Below are positions 33,701 to 42,768 of a DNA stretch of 64,000 bases, piece after piece. The notes beneath the pieces were generated by a model. That model had not been told where the DNA came from and did no database searches. It saw only the letters and a program-made list of their open reading frames with translations. The stretch is taken from assembly GCF_008923185.1 (NCBI RefSeq), contig NZ_WBMT01000011.1, forward strand, positions 248,001-312,000. Reading direction: 5' to 3'. A program made the position numbers and the translations under genes. Positions within the stretch are counted from its first letter, which is position 1. Each line of letters opens with the position of its first letter. This stretch comes from Actinomadura rudentiformis (GTDB taxonomy: Bacteria; Actinomycetota; Actinomycetes; Streptosporangiales; Streptosporangiaceae).

Positions 33701-36700
33701 GCTCGGCCTCACCGCGCCGCGCGTCGAAGGGCAGCGGCTCGCGCTGGAACGCGCGTACGAGCGGGCCGGAATCTCCCCCGCGGACGTCGGCCTCGTCGAA
33801 GCCCACGGCACCGGCACGGAGGTCGGCGACCGGACCGAGCTCACCACGCTGACCGAGATGTTCATGGAGGCCGGTGCGGAGCCGGGCAGCGTCACGCTGG
33901 GCTCGGTCAAGTCGCAGATCGGCCACACCAAGTGCGCCGCCGGGCTGGCCGGGCTCATCAAGACCGCGTACGCGCTGCACACCGGCGTGCTGCCCGGCAC
34001 CCTGCACCTCACGAAGCCGTCGAAGGCCTGGGACGCCGTCACCAGCCCGTTCGCCTTCGGCAGCGGCGCCCGGCCGTGGGCCGCCGCGCCCGCGGAACGG
34101 TACGCGGGCCTGAGCGGCTTCGGTTTCGGCGGCTCCAACTTCCACTCCGTTCTCGCGGGATATGACGGCGCTCCCGAGCCGATCTCAGGGCTTCCTGAGT
34201 GGCCCGCCGAGCTGTTCCTGATCCGCGGCGCCGACTGCACCGCCGCCCGCGCCGAACTGGACCGCCTCGGCGCCCTGCTCGACACCGACGGGGTGCGGCT
34301 GCGCGATCTCGCCCGCACGTTCGCCGAGGGGGAGGGGCCGGTGCAGGTGGCGCTGGTCGCGACGAGCCTGGACGACCTGCGCGGCAAGCTCGACTCAGCG
34401 CTCGACACAACGCCCGGACTGCGTTCCGCTCCCGGCGTCTTCGTGCCGGAGAACGATGCGCAGGATCCCGGTCAGATCGCATTCCTCTTTCCGGGGCAGG
34501 GCAGCCAGCGGCCGGGCATGCTCGCCGATCTCTTCGTGGCCTTCCCGCGGTTGCAGCGGCTGCTGCGTGCCGGTGGGGAGCGGGGGGCGGACGGCCGTTA
34601 TGCGCGGGCGATGTTCCCACCCACCGCGTTCACCCCGGCGGAGGACGAGCGGCAGCGCGCAGCGATCACCGACACCCGGATCGCCCAGCCCGCGCTGGGC
34701 ATCGCCGGCATGGCCGTGCACAGGCTCCTCACCGGGCTGGGCGTGCGGCCCGACCTGGCGGGCGGGCACAGCTACGGCGAGCTGGTCGCGCTCTGCGCCG
34801 CAGGCGTCTTCGGCGAAGACGAACTGATCGCGCTGAGCGCCACGCGCGCCGACGCCATCCTCGCCGCGGCCGGCGCCATGGGCGGCGGTGGCCACGGTGA
34901 CCCGGGCGCGATGGCGGCCGTGACCGCGACACTGCCGGACGTGCGGGCCGCGCTCGCGGGCGTCTCCGGGATCGTGGTCGCCAACCACAACGCACCCCGC
35001 CAGGTGGTGATCTCGGGCTCCACCGCGGCGCTCGAAACCGCTCTGGGCGCGCTGGAAGCCCAAGGCATCGCCGCCCGGCGGCTCCCGGTCGCCTGCGCGT
35101 TCCACAGCCCGCTCGTCGCCGGGGCGGCGGCCACGCTGCGCGCCGAACTGGCCGGGCGCGACCTGCGTCCGCCCGCCTTCCCAGTGTGGTCGAACACCAC
35201 GGCCGCACCGTACGGTGCCGAACCGGCCTCGCTGCGCGCCACTCTCGCCGGGCAGGTCGCCGCGCCGGTCCGGTTCGTCGACCAGATCGAGGCGATGTAC
35301 GCGGCGGGCGCACGGGTGTTCGTGGAAGCCGGGCCGGGCCGGGTCATCACCCGGCTCGTCGGGTCGATCCTCGGCGACCGGCCGCACACGGCCGTCAGCG
35401 TGGACACGCCCGGCGAGAACGGGCTCGAACGGCTGCTGGAGGCCCTGGCCCGCCTTGCCGTGGCGGGCGTTCCGGTCGACCCGCTGCCGCTGTTCGCCGG
35501 GCGCGACGCGCGCCCGGTGCCGGCGGCCGGCGGCCGCCGGGCGCCGAGCTGGACCGTCAACGGACATCTCGTCCGCACCGCCGACGGCGGATATCTGACC
35601 AACGCGCTGCGTCCCGCCGAGCGGGTCGCGCTCCCCTCAGGAGGAACCATGGGTGCCGACCCCGAGCCCGCCCCGAGCACGTCCGAGGCCGCGGTCCTGG
35701 AATACCTGCGGACCAGCCGCGAGCTCGTCGCCGCCCAGCGCGACGTCGTGCTCGGCTTCCTCGGCACGGCCATGCCGGCGGCGGCGCCGAAGCCCGTTCC
35801 GGCACCGGTCCCGGCACCCCGCGCGGTGCACTCCGGTGAGGTGCTGTCCGAGCCCACCGCAGGGTCCGCGCCCGGCCCGGAGGCGGCCCAGGCCGCCCGG
35901 CTCGGTCCGGACGAGATCCGCGCCGCGGTGCTCTCGATCATCGGCGGCCGCACCGGCTACCCCGAGGACATGCTCGGCGCCGACCTGGACCTGGAGGCGG
36001 ACCTGTCCATCGACTCCATCAAGCGCACCGAGATCATCGGTGAGCTGGCGGAGCGGGTGGGACTGACCACCGCCGGGGTGCGGCTGGCCGAGCCGGTCGT
36101 CGAGGAGCTCGCCCGGATCAGGACGATCGGTGAGATCGTCCCGTGGATCTGCAGCCACCTGGGCGTCGGCGAGGGCGTGGAGAAGACCGCCCCCGAGGTC
36201 GCGATACCCGCGCAGGCACCGCCTTCCGCGCCTGTGGTGCCTTCCGCGCCCGTACCGCCTTCCGCGCCGGCGGTGCCTCCCGCAGCCGCCCGGCCTGCCG
36301 TTCCGGACCAAGGAGACGTGCGGGCCATGCCGGTCGTGGGGCCGCCGCTCCGGCAGATCATCCGCATGAGGGACCTGCCCGCGCTGCCCCTTCCGGCGCA
36401 GGGGTCGTTCGCCGGGAAGCGGTTCGTGATCGTCGACGACGGTTGCGGGGTCGCGCTGGAGCTGGCCGACCTGCTGGAGCAGCGAGGCGCCCAGGTGCGC
36501 ACCCCGCTGGAGCCCGAGGGCCCCTGTGACGGGCTCGTCCATCTCGCCGCGCTGCGACCCGGTGGCGGCCCCGTGCTGCCCGGCGCGTACGGCGGCATTC
36601 GCGACGCGCTGCTCGGCGGCGGCCTGCGCTGGCTGGTCCTGGCGAGCGGCTCGGGCGGCACGTTCGGGCGCCGCTTCGACGGCACCGGCATCGGCGACCC

Positions 36701-37787
36701 GAGCGCCGGGGCAGGGCTGCGCGGGCTGGCCCGAACGCTCGCGCAGGAGTACCCGGACGTCCTCGTCCGCGCGCTGGACGTCGACGCCAAGGACGCCCCG
36801 CGTGCGCTGGCGCAGCGGATCCTCGCCGAGATGCTCGTCGCCGATTCGCCGGTCGACGTCGGCCACGACGGCGACACTCGGCGCACGCTGACCGTGACGC
36901 CTGCTGAGCTCCCCGTCCCCGCGCCGAACGGGGCAGCCGGCGCCACCGCACACGGGCTGGACCTGGGCCCGGACAGCGTGGTGCTGCTCACCGGCGGCGC
37001 CCGCGGGATCACCGCGCGGGTGGCCCTCGAACTCGCCCGCACCACCGGGTGCCATCTGGAGCTGATCGGCCGGACGCTCGAGCCGCGCCCGGTCGAGGAC
37101 CCGGCGATCGCCGGGGCCTCCGACGAGGTGTCCCTGCGCCGCGCGCTGGCCGCTCAGGGTGGCCGCGCACCTGCGGAGATCGAGGTCGCGATCCGCCGGA
37201 TCATCGCCGAGCGGGAGGTGCGCGCAGTGCTGGAGACGATGCGCGGCCCCGCCGCGTCCGTCCGCTACCACGCGCTGGACGTCCGCGATCCGCAGGCCGT
37301 GCGCGCCATCGTCGAGGACGTCTACGCCCGCCACGGCCGCCTCGACGGCGTCGTCCACGGGGCCGGGCTCCTGGAGGACCGGCTCGTCCGCGACAAGGTG
37401 CCCGAGTCGTTCGCCCGGGTGTACCGCACCAAGGTGGACGGGGCCTGCGCGCTGGCCGCCGCGGTCCGTCCGGACCTGCGCTTCTTCGTGGTCTTCGGCA
37501 GCATCGCCGGCGTCCACGGCAACCGCGGCCAGGCCGACTACGCGGCCGCCAACGACGCCTGCGGCACCCTCGCCCAGGTCTGGCGCACCGAGCTGCGCGG
37601 CAAGGTCCTGGTGGCCGACTGGGGGCCGTGGGCGGGCGGCGGCATGGTCTCGCCCGAGCTCGCCCGTGAGTACGCGCGGCGCGGCCTCGCGCTGATCGAG
37701 CCGGGTGCCGGGGTGGCCGCGCTGCTGCGTGAGATCGCGTACGGCGACGAGGTGCAGGTCGTCCTCGCCGCGACGACCGCCCGATGA
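30753..37787 (+). CDS. Pfa-like iterative lipid synthase: NPD-NPD-KS-AT-ACP-KR
   Basis: A 2344-residue multidomain synthase. Order by residue: two tandem nitronate-monooxygenase/PfaD-like FMN barrels (about 25-320 and 325-690), KS (694-1130; Cys883, His1018, His1058), AT (from about 1243; FLFPGQGSQRPGM, Ser1340 in GGHSYGE), one ACP with Ser1755 in EADLSIDSIKRTE, and a split KR (about 1880-2340; TGGARGIT, Tyr2263 in GQADYAAAND). The ACP DSIKR form and KS-AT-ACP-KR order are those of PfaA of polyunsaturated fatty acid synthases. The second barrel keeps the ECGGH catalytic His (463); the first has EAGGR (Arg155). Start ATG 30753 has AGAAGGG; ATG 30777 is equally possible. A 34-nt gap separates it from the partner synthase. 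The chain product is unknown. Confidence 0.9.
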   Translation: MRGRRGAWMTADKGQTGPDVRGRAQGEIIGIGPFGRPSPQLVAAVARAGGLGVLDLGLDRDRARYALAEVGRWWKGTFGVRVPAGCGAHPEDLPGAVDTVVMDAAVRYATEGDPAEYAKGRRLLVEVVDPEDVVTALRFPGVSGLIARGCEAGGRVGELTTFVLLQQLLADARVNVPVYAAGGIGPHTAAAAMVGGAAGVVLDVQFALVREMDLPADVVSALAAMDGSETKVVRRHRVYTRPDLPDIDLDGLDLAGINARLGAKGLRHELLPVGQDGALASALAERYKTAGGIVQAVREQIAVHIRAAVRAEPLAPRDNPPGSSIAREYPVVQGPMTRVSDRSAFAAAIAQDGGLPFLALALMGGDEVRQLLLETAERLGDRPWGVGILGFAPPRLREAQLAAVHEVKPPYALIAGGRPPQSAPLEDAGISTYLHVPSPGLLERFLSEGARKFVFEGLECGGHVGPRASFPLWDAQIDRLLTFAAENPGAAAEMSVLFAGGIHDERSAAMVSALAGPLAEHGADIRVLMGTAYLFTYEAVAAGAILPGFQRAAIECDRTTLLETSPGHATRCARTPYVQEFEEARRELEAAGAGRKEMWAKLEELNLGRLRIAARGLRRAGAQGDLEMVEAGEQRREGMYMIGQVAALRSATTSITGLHEQVTTGATSFLAARAVTLGIETGEAAPAVAAAPADIAIVGMGCVFPGARDLGEYWANIVGGVDAVTEVPIERWDPEVYYDPAAGRHDSGTKTPSKWGGFLPDIPFDACAYGIPPNSLASVEPMQLLSLEVAARALSDAGYADRAFDRSRTSVFFGAEAGTDLGTAYSARAILPKYFGEVPEELDAQLPRLTEDSFPGVLTNVIAGRIANRLNLGGATYTVDAACAASLAALDAACKELVAGTSDMVLCGGADLHNGIYDYLLFSSVHTLSPSGRCATFDAGADGIALGEGVACVVLKRLADAERDGDRIYAVIKSVAASSDGRSLGLTAPRVEGQRLALERAYERAGISPADVGLVEAHGTGTEVGDRTELTTLTEMFMEAGAEPGSVTLGSVKSQIGHTKCAAGLAGLIKTAYALHTGVLPGTLHLTKPSKAWDAVTSPFAFGSGARPWAAAPAERYAGLSGFGFGGSNFHSVLAGYDGAPEPISGLPEWPAELFLIRGADCTAARAELDRLGALLDTDGVRLRDLARTFAEGEGPVQVALVATSLDDLRGKLDSALDTTPGLRSAPGVFVPENDAQDPGQIAFLFPGQGSQRPGMLADLFVAFPRLQRLLRAGGERGADGRYARAMFPPTAFTPAEDERQRAAITDTRIAQPALGIAGMAVHRLLTGLGVRPDLAGGHSYGELVALCAAGVFGEDELIALSATRADAILAAAGAMGGGGHGDPGAMAAVTATLPDVRAALAGVSGIVVANHNAPRQVVISGSTAALETALGALEAQGIAARRLPVACAFHSPLVAGAAATLRAELAGRDLRPPAFPVWSNTTAAPYGAEPASLRATLAGQVAAPVRFVDQIEAMYAAGARVFVEAGPGRVITRLVGSILGDRPHTAVSVDTPGENGLERLLEALARLAVAGVPVDPLPLFAGRDARPVPAAGGRRAPSWTVNGHLVRTADGGYLTNALRPAERVALPSGGTMGADPEPAPSTSEAAVLEYLRTSRELVAAQRDVVLGFLGTAMPAAAPKPVPAPVPAPRAVHSGEVLSEPTAGSAPGPEAAQAARLGPDEIRAAVLSIIGGRTGYPEDMLGADLDLEADLSIDSIKRTEIIGELAERVGLTTAGVRLAEPVVEELARIRTIGEIVPWICSHLGVGEGVEKTAPEVAIPAQAPPSAPVVPSAPVPPSAPAVPPAAARPAVPDQGDVRAMPVVGPPLRQIIRMRDLPALPLPAQGSFAGKRFVIVDDGCGVALELADLLEQRGAQVRTPLEPEGPCDGLVHLAALRPGGGPVLPGAYGGIRDALLGGGLRWLVLASGSGGTFGRRFDGTGIGDPSAGAGLRGLARTLAQEYPDVLVRALDVDAKDAPRALAQRILAEMLVADSPVDVGHDGDTRRTLTVTPAELPVPAPNGAAGATAHGLDLGPDSVVLLTGGARGITARVALELARTTGCHLELIGRTLEPRPVEDPAIAGASDEVSLRRALAAQGGRAPAEIEVAIRRIIAEREVRAVLETMRGPAASVRYHALDVRDPQAVRAIVEDVYARHGRLDGVVHGAGLLEDRLVRDKVPESFARVYRTKVDGACALAAAVRPDLRFFVVFGSIAGVHGNRGQADYAAANDACGTLAQVWRTELRGKVLVADWGPWAGGGMVSPELAREYARRGLALIEPGAGVAALLREIAYGDEVQVVLAATTAR

Positions 37788-37821
37788 CTGTGAGCGGGAC
37801 GACTGCGAGCGGAGCGAGCCC

Positions 37822-40800
37822 ATGAATACTGAGCCGATCGCGATCGTCGGCGTCGGGGCGATCTTCCCCGGCGCCGGGTCGGCGGCGGAGCTGTGGCGCA
37901 ACATCCGCGCCGGGATCGACGCGATCACCGACGTCCCGGCGCACCGCTGGGATCCGGCGCTGTACTACGACCCGGAGGCGTACGGGCGGCCGCCCGAGAG
38001 CGACCGCTTCTACTGCCGTCGCGGCGGGTTCGTGGACGACCTGGCCACGTTCGACCCGGGCCGGTTCGGCATCATGCCCGCCGCGGTGGCGGGCATGGAG
38101 CCCGACCAGCTGCTCGCGCTGCGGACCGCGGCTGAGGCGATCGCGGACGCGGGCGGCGAGGGGCGGCTGCCGGACCGGACCCGGATCGGGGTCGTCATCG
38201 GCCGCGGCGGCTACATCACGCCGGGCGTGGCCCGCTTCGACCAGCGGGTGCGCACCGCGCACCAGCTGACGTCCGTGCTGATGGAGCTGGTCCCGGGCCT
38301 CCCCGCCGACCGGCTGGCACGGATCCGGCACGCGTTCTGCGAACGGCTCGGCCCGGACAACCCCGATGCCTCAATCGGGCTGGTTCCCAACTTCGCGGCG
38401 TCCCGGATCGCCAACCGGTTCGACCTGCGCGGACCGGCATACACGCTGGACGCCGCGTGCGCATCCTCGCTGCTGGCGGTGGAGCACGCCGTCCGGGCGT
38501 TGCGTTCGGGACAGTGCGACGCGATGTTCGCCGGGGCGGTGCACCACGCGCACCACGCGACGGTGTGGAGCGTCTTCAGCCAGTTGCGGGCGCTGAGCCC
38601 GAGCCAGCGGATCCGCCCGTTCGACCGGTCCGCCGACGGGACGCTGCTGTCGGAGGGCACCGGCATCGTGTTGCTCAAGCGGCTGTCGGACGCCGAACGC
38701 GCGGGCGACCGCGTGCACGCCGTCATCCGCGGCGTCGGCTCGTCCAGCGACGGCCGGGCCGGCGGCATCATGAGCCCGGTCGTCGAAGGCCAGGTGCTCG
38801 CCGTCGAGCGTGCCTGGCGGGACGCCGGCCTCGACCCGGCGGCGCCGGACGCGCTCGGCCTGGTCGAGGCGCACGGCACCGCCACCCCGGCGGGCGACGA
38901 GGCGGAGCTGGAGACACTGCGCCGGGTCTTCGGGGAGGGCGGGCCTCCCCTCGCGCTCAGCGCCGTGAAGTCGATGATCGGCCACGCCATGCCCGCCGGC
39001 GGCATCGCGGGCCTGATCAAGGCGGCCTGCGCGCTGCGCGACGGCGTGCTGCCGCCGACCCTGAACATCGACGAGCCGCATCCGGCGCTCGCGGGCACCC
39101 GGCTCCGGCCCGTCCGCGAGTCGGCCACATGGGAACGGCCCGCCGCGGGAGTGCCGCGCCGTGCCGTCGTCAACGCGTTCGGTTTCGGCGGCGCCAACGC
39201 CCATGTGATCCTCGAAGAGCCGCCTGCGCACGTGCGGCCCGCCACTCGCAAGAGCAGGCCGCAGCCGCTGCGCATGATCGGCTCGCCGCTCGTCGGCTCG
39301 CCGCGTGACGGGGACGGTGGCGGGGACGGCGCCGGTGCCGGGGTGCTTCGGCTGGCTGCCCGTACGGACGAGGAACTCGCCCGGCTGCTCGAACGGCCGG
39401 ACGGCGAACTTCTGGCGATCGCGGCGAAGGGGGAGCCGCCCCCGGACCTGCCCTGCCGCCTGGCGATCGTGGAGCCGACCGCCCGGAGGGTGGACCTGGC
39501 GCGGGCGATCGTGCTCCGGGGTACGCCGTGGCGGGGCCGGAGCGACATCTGGTTCACCCCGAGGCCGCTGCTCGCGGAGGGCGGCAAGGTGGCGTTCCTC
39601 TTCCCCGGATTCGAGCCCACCTTCGAGCCGCGCGTCGACGACGTCGCCGACCACTTCGGGATGGCGCGGCCCGAGCTGACCGGGCGGACCGACCTGCTGG
39701 GGCACGCGGCGGACGTCATCGCCGTCGGCCGGTTGTTGTCGGACGTGCTGGGCGAGCTCGGGATCGAGCCGGACGTGGCCGCCGGGCACAGCCTCGGCGA
39801 GTGGACCGCGATGATCGCCTCGGGCATGTATCCGGCGAACGCCGCCGAGGCGTACCTCGCCGCCCTCGACCACACCACGCTCGACGTGCCGGACGTCGCG
39901 TACGCCGCTCTGGGCTGCGGCGCCGACCGGGCCCTGGAGGCCATCGGCGCCAGTCCCGAGGTCGTGGTGAGCCACGACAACTGCCCGCACCAGTCGGTGA
40001 TCTGCGGGCCGCCCGACGCCGTGCGCGAGGTGCTGGCCAGGCTCGGCGCCGAGGGGGTGCTGGGGCAGGAGCTGCCGTTCCGGTCCGGCTTCCACACCCC
40101 GATGGCCGAGGCCTACCTGGGGCCCGTGCAGCGTTCGTTCGAGGTGCTGCCGATCCGCGCGCCGCGCGTGCCGCTGTGGTCGGGGACCACGGCCGAGCCG
40201 TTCCCGCCCGGTGCCGACGAGGTGCGCGAGCTCGTGGTGCGCCACCTGCTGGAACCGGTCCGGTTCAGCGAGCTCATCGAGGAGTTGTACGGGGTCGGCG
40301 TGCGCGCGTTCGTCCAGGTCGGGCCGGGCAGCCTGACCGGATTCGTGGGCGACCGCCTCGGCGACCGCGACCACCTCGCCATGGCGGTCAACACCCCCCA
40401 GCGGACGGGCCTCGCCCAGCTGGAACGGGTCGTCGCGTCGTTGTGGGCGGAGGGCTACGGAACCGCGCCGCAGGACGGGAGATCCGGCGGGCAGGGGACC
40501 GGCCGCGGCAGCGGAATGCGTTTGGACCTCGGCACGCCGCTCGTCCGGCTGGACGGTGCCGTGCCGCCGCTGAACGTCAGCGCGGGCGTCGGGGCGGGGC
40601 CCGGCACGGCCCCCTTCCCGCCGGACCGGTCGCGACTGGCCGACGCCGGACCGGTCATGGCCGAGCTGGACGCGCTGCTCCGGGACGCCACCGAGAGCGC
40701 TCAGATCGTCCTCGACGCGCTGCACACCGGCGGCGTACAGCCTGCGGCGGAAGCCAGGCCGCAGGTGACCGAGCTGACGACCTCGCGGGTGTTCTCGCTC

Positions 40801-42426
40801 GATTCCATGCCGTACGTCATCGACCACTGCGTGATCCCGCAGCCGGCGGACTGGCCGGAGGTGTCGGACCGCTTCCCGGTGGTGCCGCTGACCACCCTGC
40901 TCGAAGTGATGGGCGAGACGGCCCGGGAGCTCTTCCCCGAGCTGGTGGTGGTCGGATTCGAGGACGTACGGGCCATCCGGTGGGTGGTCGCCGACCCGCC
41001 GACCACCGCCGACATCCAGGCGACCCTCGCCGGTCCGGGAGGCCCCGGCATCCCAGGCATCCCCGGGACCGCCGGTGACATCGGCGTTCGCCGGGTGAGG
41101 GTGGTCATCAAGGGCCACACCGAGGGCACCGTCCTGCTCGCCGCGAACTACCCGAGGCCGCCCGCTCCGGACCGTACGCCGCTCACCGCCGAGGAGCCGC
41201 CGGAGGTGAGCGCCGAGCAGTTCTACGCCGAGCGCTGGATGTTCCACGGACCGCTCTTCCAGGGGGTCAGCGAGATCTCGGCGCTCGCCCGCGACGGCCT
41301 GCGCGCCGCCCTGAGGTCGTTGCCCACGCCGGGCGCGCTCATGGACAGCGCCGGGCACCTGTGCGGCCATTGGATCCAGGTGTACGGGGAGAAGGACCAG
41401 ACCGTCTTCCCGGTCGGCATCGAGCGGGTGTCCTGGTACGCCCCGCTGCCGCCGGAAGGGGAGCGTCTCGACGTCACCGTCCGGAACCGGACGGTCTCTG
41501 ACACGACGATCAGGTGCGACGCCGAGATGGTCCGCAGGGACGGCACGGTGTGGGGTCGCGTGGACGGCTGGACGACGCGCCGCTTCTTCACCGACGAGCC
41601 GGTGTGGCGGATGAGGCTCACCCCCGAGTTCTCGGCGATCGGCGAGCCTCAGGCCGGTGACTGGTGCCTGGCGCGCAAACGCTGGGACGGCACGGCATCG
41701 CGCGATCTGCTGATGCGGCAGTACCTGTGCGCCGCTGAACGGGCCGAATACCAGGCCCTCACGCCGCGCGAGCAGGGGCCATGGCTGCTGGGGCGGATCG
41801 CGGCCAAGGACGCCGTACGGCACTGGCTGTGGGGGCGGGGGCACGGGCCGCTGTTCCCGGCAGAGGTGACCGTTCGCATGGACAGCGCAGGCCGGCCTGA
41901 GGCCGTGGGGCCGTTCGACATGCCGGTGGCGCTGTCGATTGCGCAGACCGAGGAACTGGGCGTGGCGCTCGTCCGGCCCGCCACCGAGCCCGCAGGCATC
42001 GACGTCACGCCGATCGCCGAGGACGCGGCGGGGCGAGGTCTCGCGCTGCGGCCGGACCCGGCTGATGACGACACGTTGCGCGAGAGCGAGCTGGCGTTGC
42101 TGCAGCGGCTGCCCGGCGATGCCGCCACCGAGACCGCCCGGCTGCTGGCCGCCAAACGCGCCGCCGTGGCACGCGATGCCGCCGTCAAGGCCGCCGTCGG
42201 GAACGCGTCCAAGGGCGCGGCCATGGACACCGCCGAGGATGCCGAGTCCGGCGGCGCCGTCCGGACGAGTGACGTCGTCGTCACCGCGGCCGACGCCGAC
42301 CGCCTGCTGGTGGCCACGCCGGACTCGTTGACGGCGGTGGCGACCCGGCTCCTGGACGGGCACGTCGTGACCTGGACCGTCACGTCGCAGAGCAGGGACT
42401 CCGCGGCCGAGAACACGGAGGCATGA
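37822..42426 (+). CDS. Pfa-like partner synthase: KS-AT-DH-phosphopantetheinyl transferase
   Basis: A 1534-residue protein. KS (1-470) has the full triad Cys213, His351, His388, so it looks active, not just a chain-length factor. AT-like domain (from about 590) keeps Ser657 in AGHSLGEW but the usual FPGQGSQ is FPGFEPT. A dehydratase hot-dog region follows (about 988-1260; His1002 in DHCVIP, WMFHGPLFQGVSEI, Asp1175 in LMDSAGH). The C-terminal part (about 1285-1445) resembles an Sfp/PfaE-type phosphopantetheinyl transferase (WLLGRIAAKDAVRHW; GIDV with Asp1394), which would load the ACPs. The last 120 residues are Ala-rich linker. ATG 37822 starts the KS directly. The stop overlaps the ACP start (ATGA). 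Confidence 0.88.
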   Translation: MNTEPIAIVGVGAIFPGAGSAAELWRNIRAGIDAITDVPAHRWDPALYYDPEAYGRPPESDRFYCRRGGFVDDLATFDPGRFGIMPAAVAGMEPDQLLALRTAAEAIADAGGEGRLPDRTRIGVVIGRGGYITPGVARFDQRVRTAHQLTSVLMELVPGLPADRLARIRHAFCERLGPDNPDASIGLVPNFAASRIANRFDLRGPAYTLDAACASSLLAVEHAVRALRSGQCDAMFAGAVHHAHHATVWSVFSQLRALSPSQRIRPFDRSADGTLLSEGTGIVLLKRLSDAERAGDRVHAVIRGVGSSSDGRAGGIMSPVVEGQVLAVERAWRDAGLDPAAPDALGLVEAHGTATPAGDEAELETLRRVFGEGGPPLALSAVKSMIGHAMPAGGIAGLIKAACALRDGVLPPTLNIDEPHPALAGTRLRPVRESATWERPAAGVPRRAVVNAFGFGGANAHVILEEPPAHVRPATRKSRPQPLRMIGSPLVGSPRDGDGGGDGAGAGVLRLAARTDEELARLLERPDGELLAIAAKGEPPPDLPCRLAIVEPTARRVDLARAIVLRGTPWRGRSDIWFTPRPLLAEGGKVAFLFPGFEPTFEPRVDDVADHFGMARPELTGRTDLLGHAADVIAVGRLLSDVLGELGIEPDVAAGHSLGEWTAMIASGMYPANAAEAYLAALDHTTLDVPDVAYAALGCGADRALEAIGASPEVVVSHDNCPHQSVICGPPDAVREVLARLGAEGVLGQELPFRSGFHTPMAEAYLGPVQRSFEVLPIRAPRVPLWSGTTAEPFPPGADEVRELVVRHLLEPVRFSELIEELYGVGVRAFVQVGPGSLTGFVGDRLGDRDHLAMAVNTPQRTGLAQLERVVASLWAEGYGTAPQDGRSGGQGTGRGSGMRLDLGTPLVRLDGAVPPLNVSAGVGAGPGTAPFPPDRSRLADAGPVMAELDALLRDATESAQIVLDALHTGGVQPAAEARPQVTELTTSRVFSLDSMPYVIDHCVIPQPADWPEVSDRFPVVPLTTLLEVMGETARELFPELVVVGFEDVRAIRWVVADPPTTADIQATLAGPGGPGIPGIPGTAGDIGVRRVRVVIKGHTEGTVLLAANYPRPPAPDRTPLTAEEPPEVSAEQFYAERWMFHGPLFQGVSEISALARDGLRAALRSLPTPGALMDSAGHLCGHWIQVYGEKDQTVFPVGIERVSWYAPLPPEGERLDVTVRNRTVSDTTIRCDAEMVRRDGTVWGRVDGWTTRRFFTDEPVWRMRLTPEFSAIGEPQAGDWCLARKRWDGTASRDLLMRQYLCAAERAEYQALTPREQGPWLLGRIAAKDAVRHWLWGRGHGPLFPAEVTVRMDSAGRPEAVGPFDMPVALSIAQTEELGVALVRPATEPAGIDVTPIAEDAAGRGLALRPDPADDDTLRESELALLQRLPGDAATETARLLAAKRAAVARDAAVKAAVGNASKGAAMDTAEDAESGGAVRTSDVVVTAADADRLLVATPDSLTAVATRLLDGHVVTWTVTSQSRDSAAENTEA

Positions 42427-42737
42427 ACATGAGCACGGACATGGGCACGGACGTGGGCACCGACGTACTCAAGGACATCGTCGGGATGCTGGTCGACGTG
42501 GTCGGCGAGGACTTCCTGCTCGACCTGGACGTGGGCCTGGACACCACGTTCAACGAAGACCTCGCCCTGGAGAGCATCGAGTTCGTCGCGCTGGCGGAGA
42601 AGCTGCAGCGGCGCTATGGCGAGCGGGTCGAATTCGCCGCGTTCATCGCCGGCATGGACCTGGACCAGATCATGCGGATGACGGTCGGCGACCTGGTGCG
42701 GCACGTCGAATCACGCCTGCGGCCCGCCGGCCTCTGA
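42423..42737 (+). CDS. Discrete acyl carrier protein
   Basis: A 104-residue carrier protein. The phosphopantetheine Ser is residue 51 in EDLALESIEFVALAEKL, followed by helix-III-type TVGDLVRHVESRL. The N-terminus has a short Thr/Asp/Met repeat (STDMGTDVGTDV). The start ATG overlaps the preceding stop by 4 nt. It differs from the PfaA-type ACP inside the first synthase (LESIEF rather than DSIKR), so it may carry a starter unit or the finished chain to the hydrolase. Confidence 0.9.
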   Translation: MNMSTDMGTDVGTDVLKDIVGMLVDVVGEDFLLDLDVGLDTTFNEDLALESIEFVALAEKLQRRYGERVEFAAFIAGMDLDQIMRMTVGDLVRHVESRLRPAGL

Positions 42738-42768
42738 ACCCGCTGAAGGACTTTCCTGGAGGACGCGC

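Noticed and set aside
35637..37928. 763-residue open frame on the minus strand
   Set aside because: Antisense shadow of the first synthase (ACP-KR region); composition bias only.
38371..42363. 1330-residue open frame on the minus strand
   Set aside because: Antisense shadow of the KS-AT-DH-PPTase gene; its translation is rich in Arg/Gly/His/Pro/Gln with no motif, and the plus-strand frame has clear domains.
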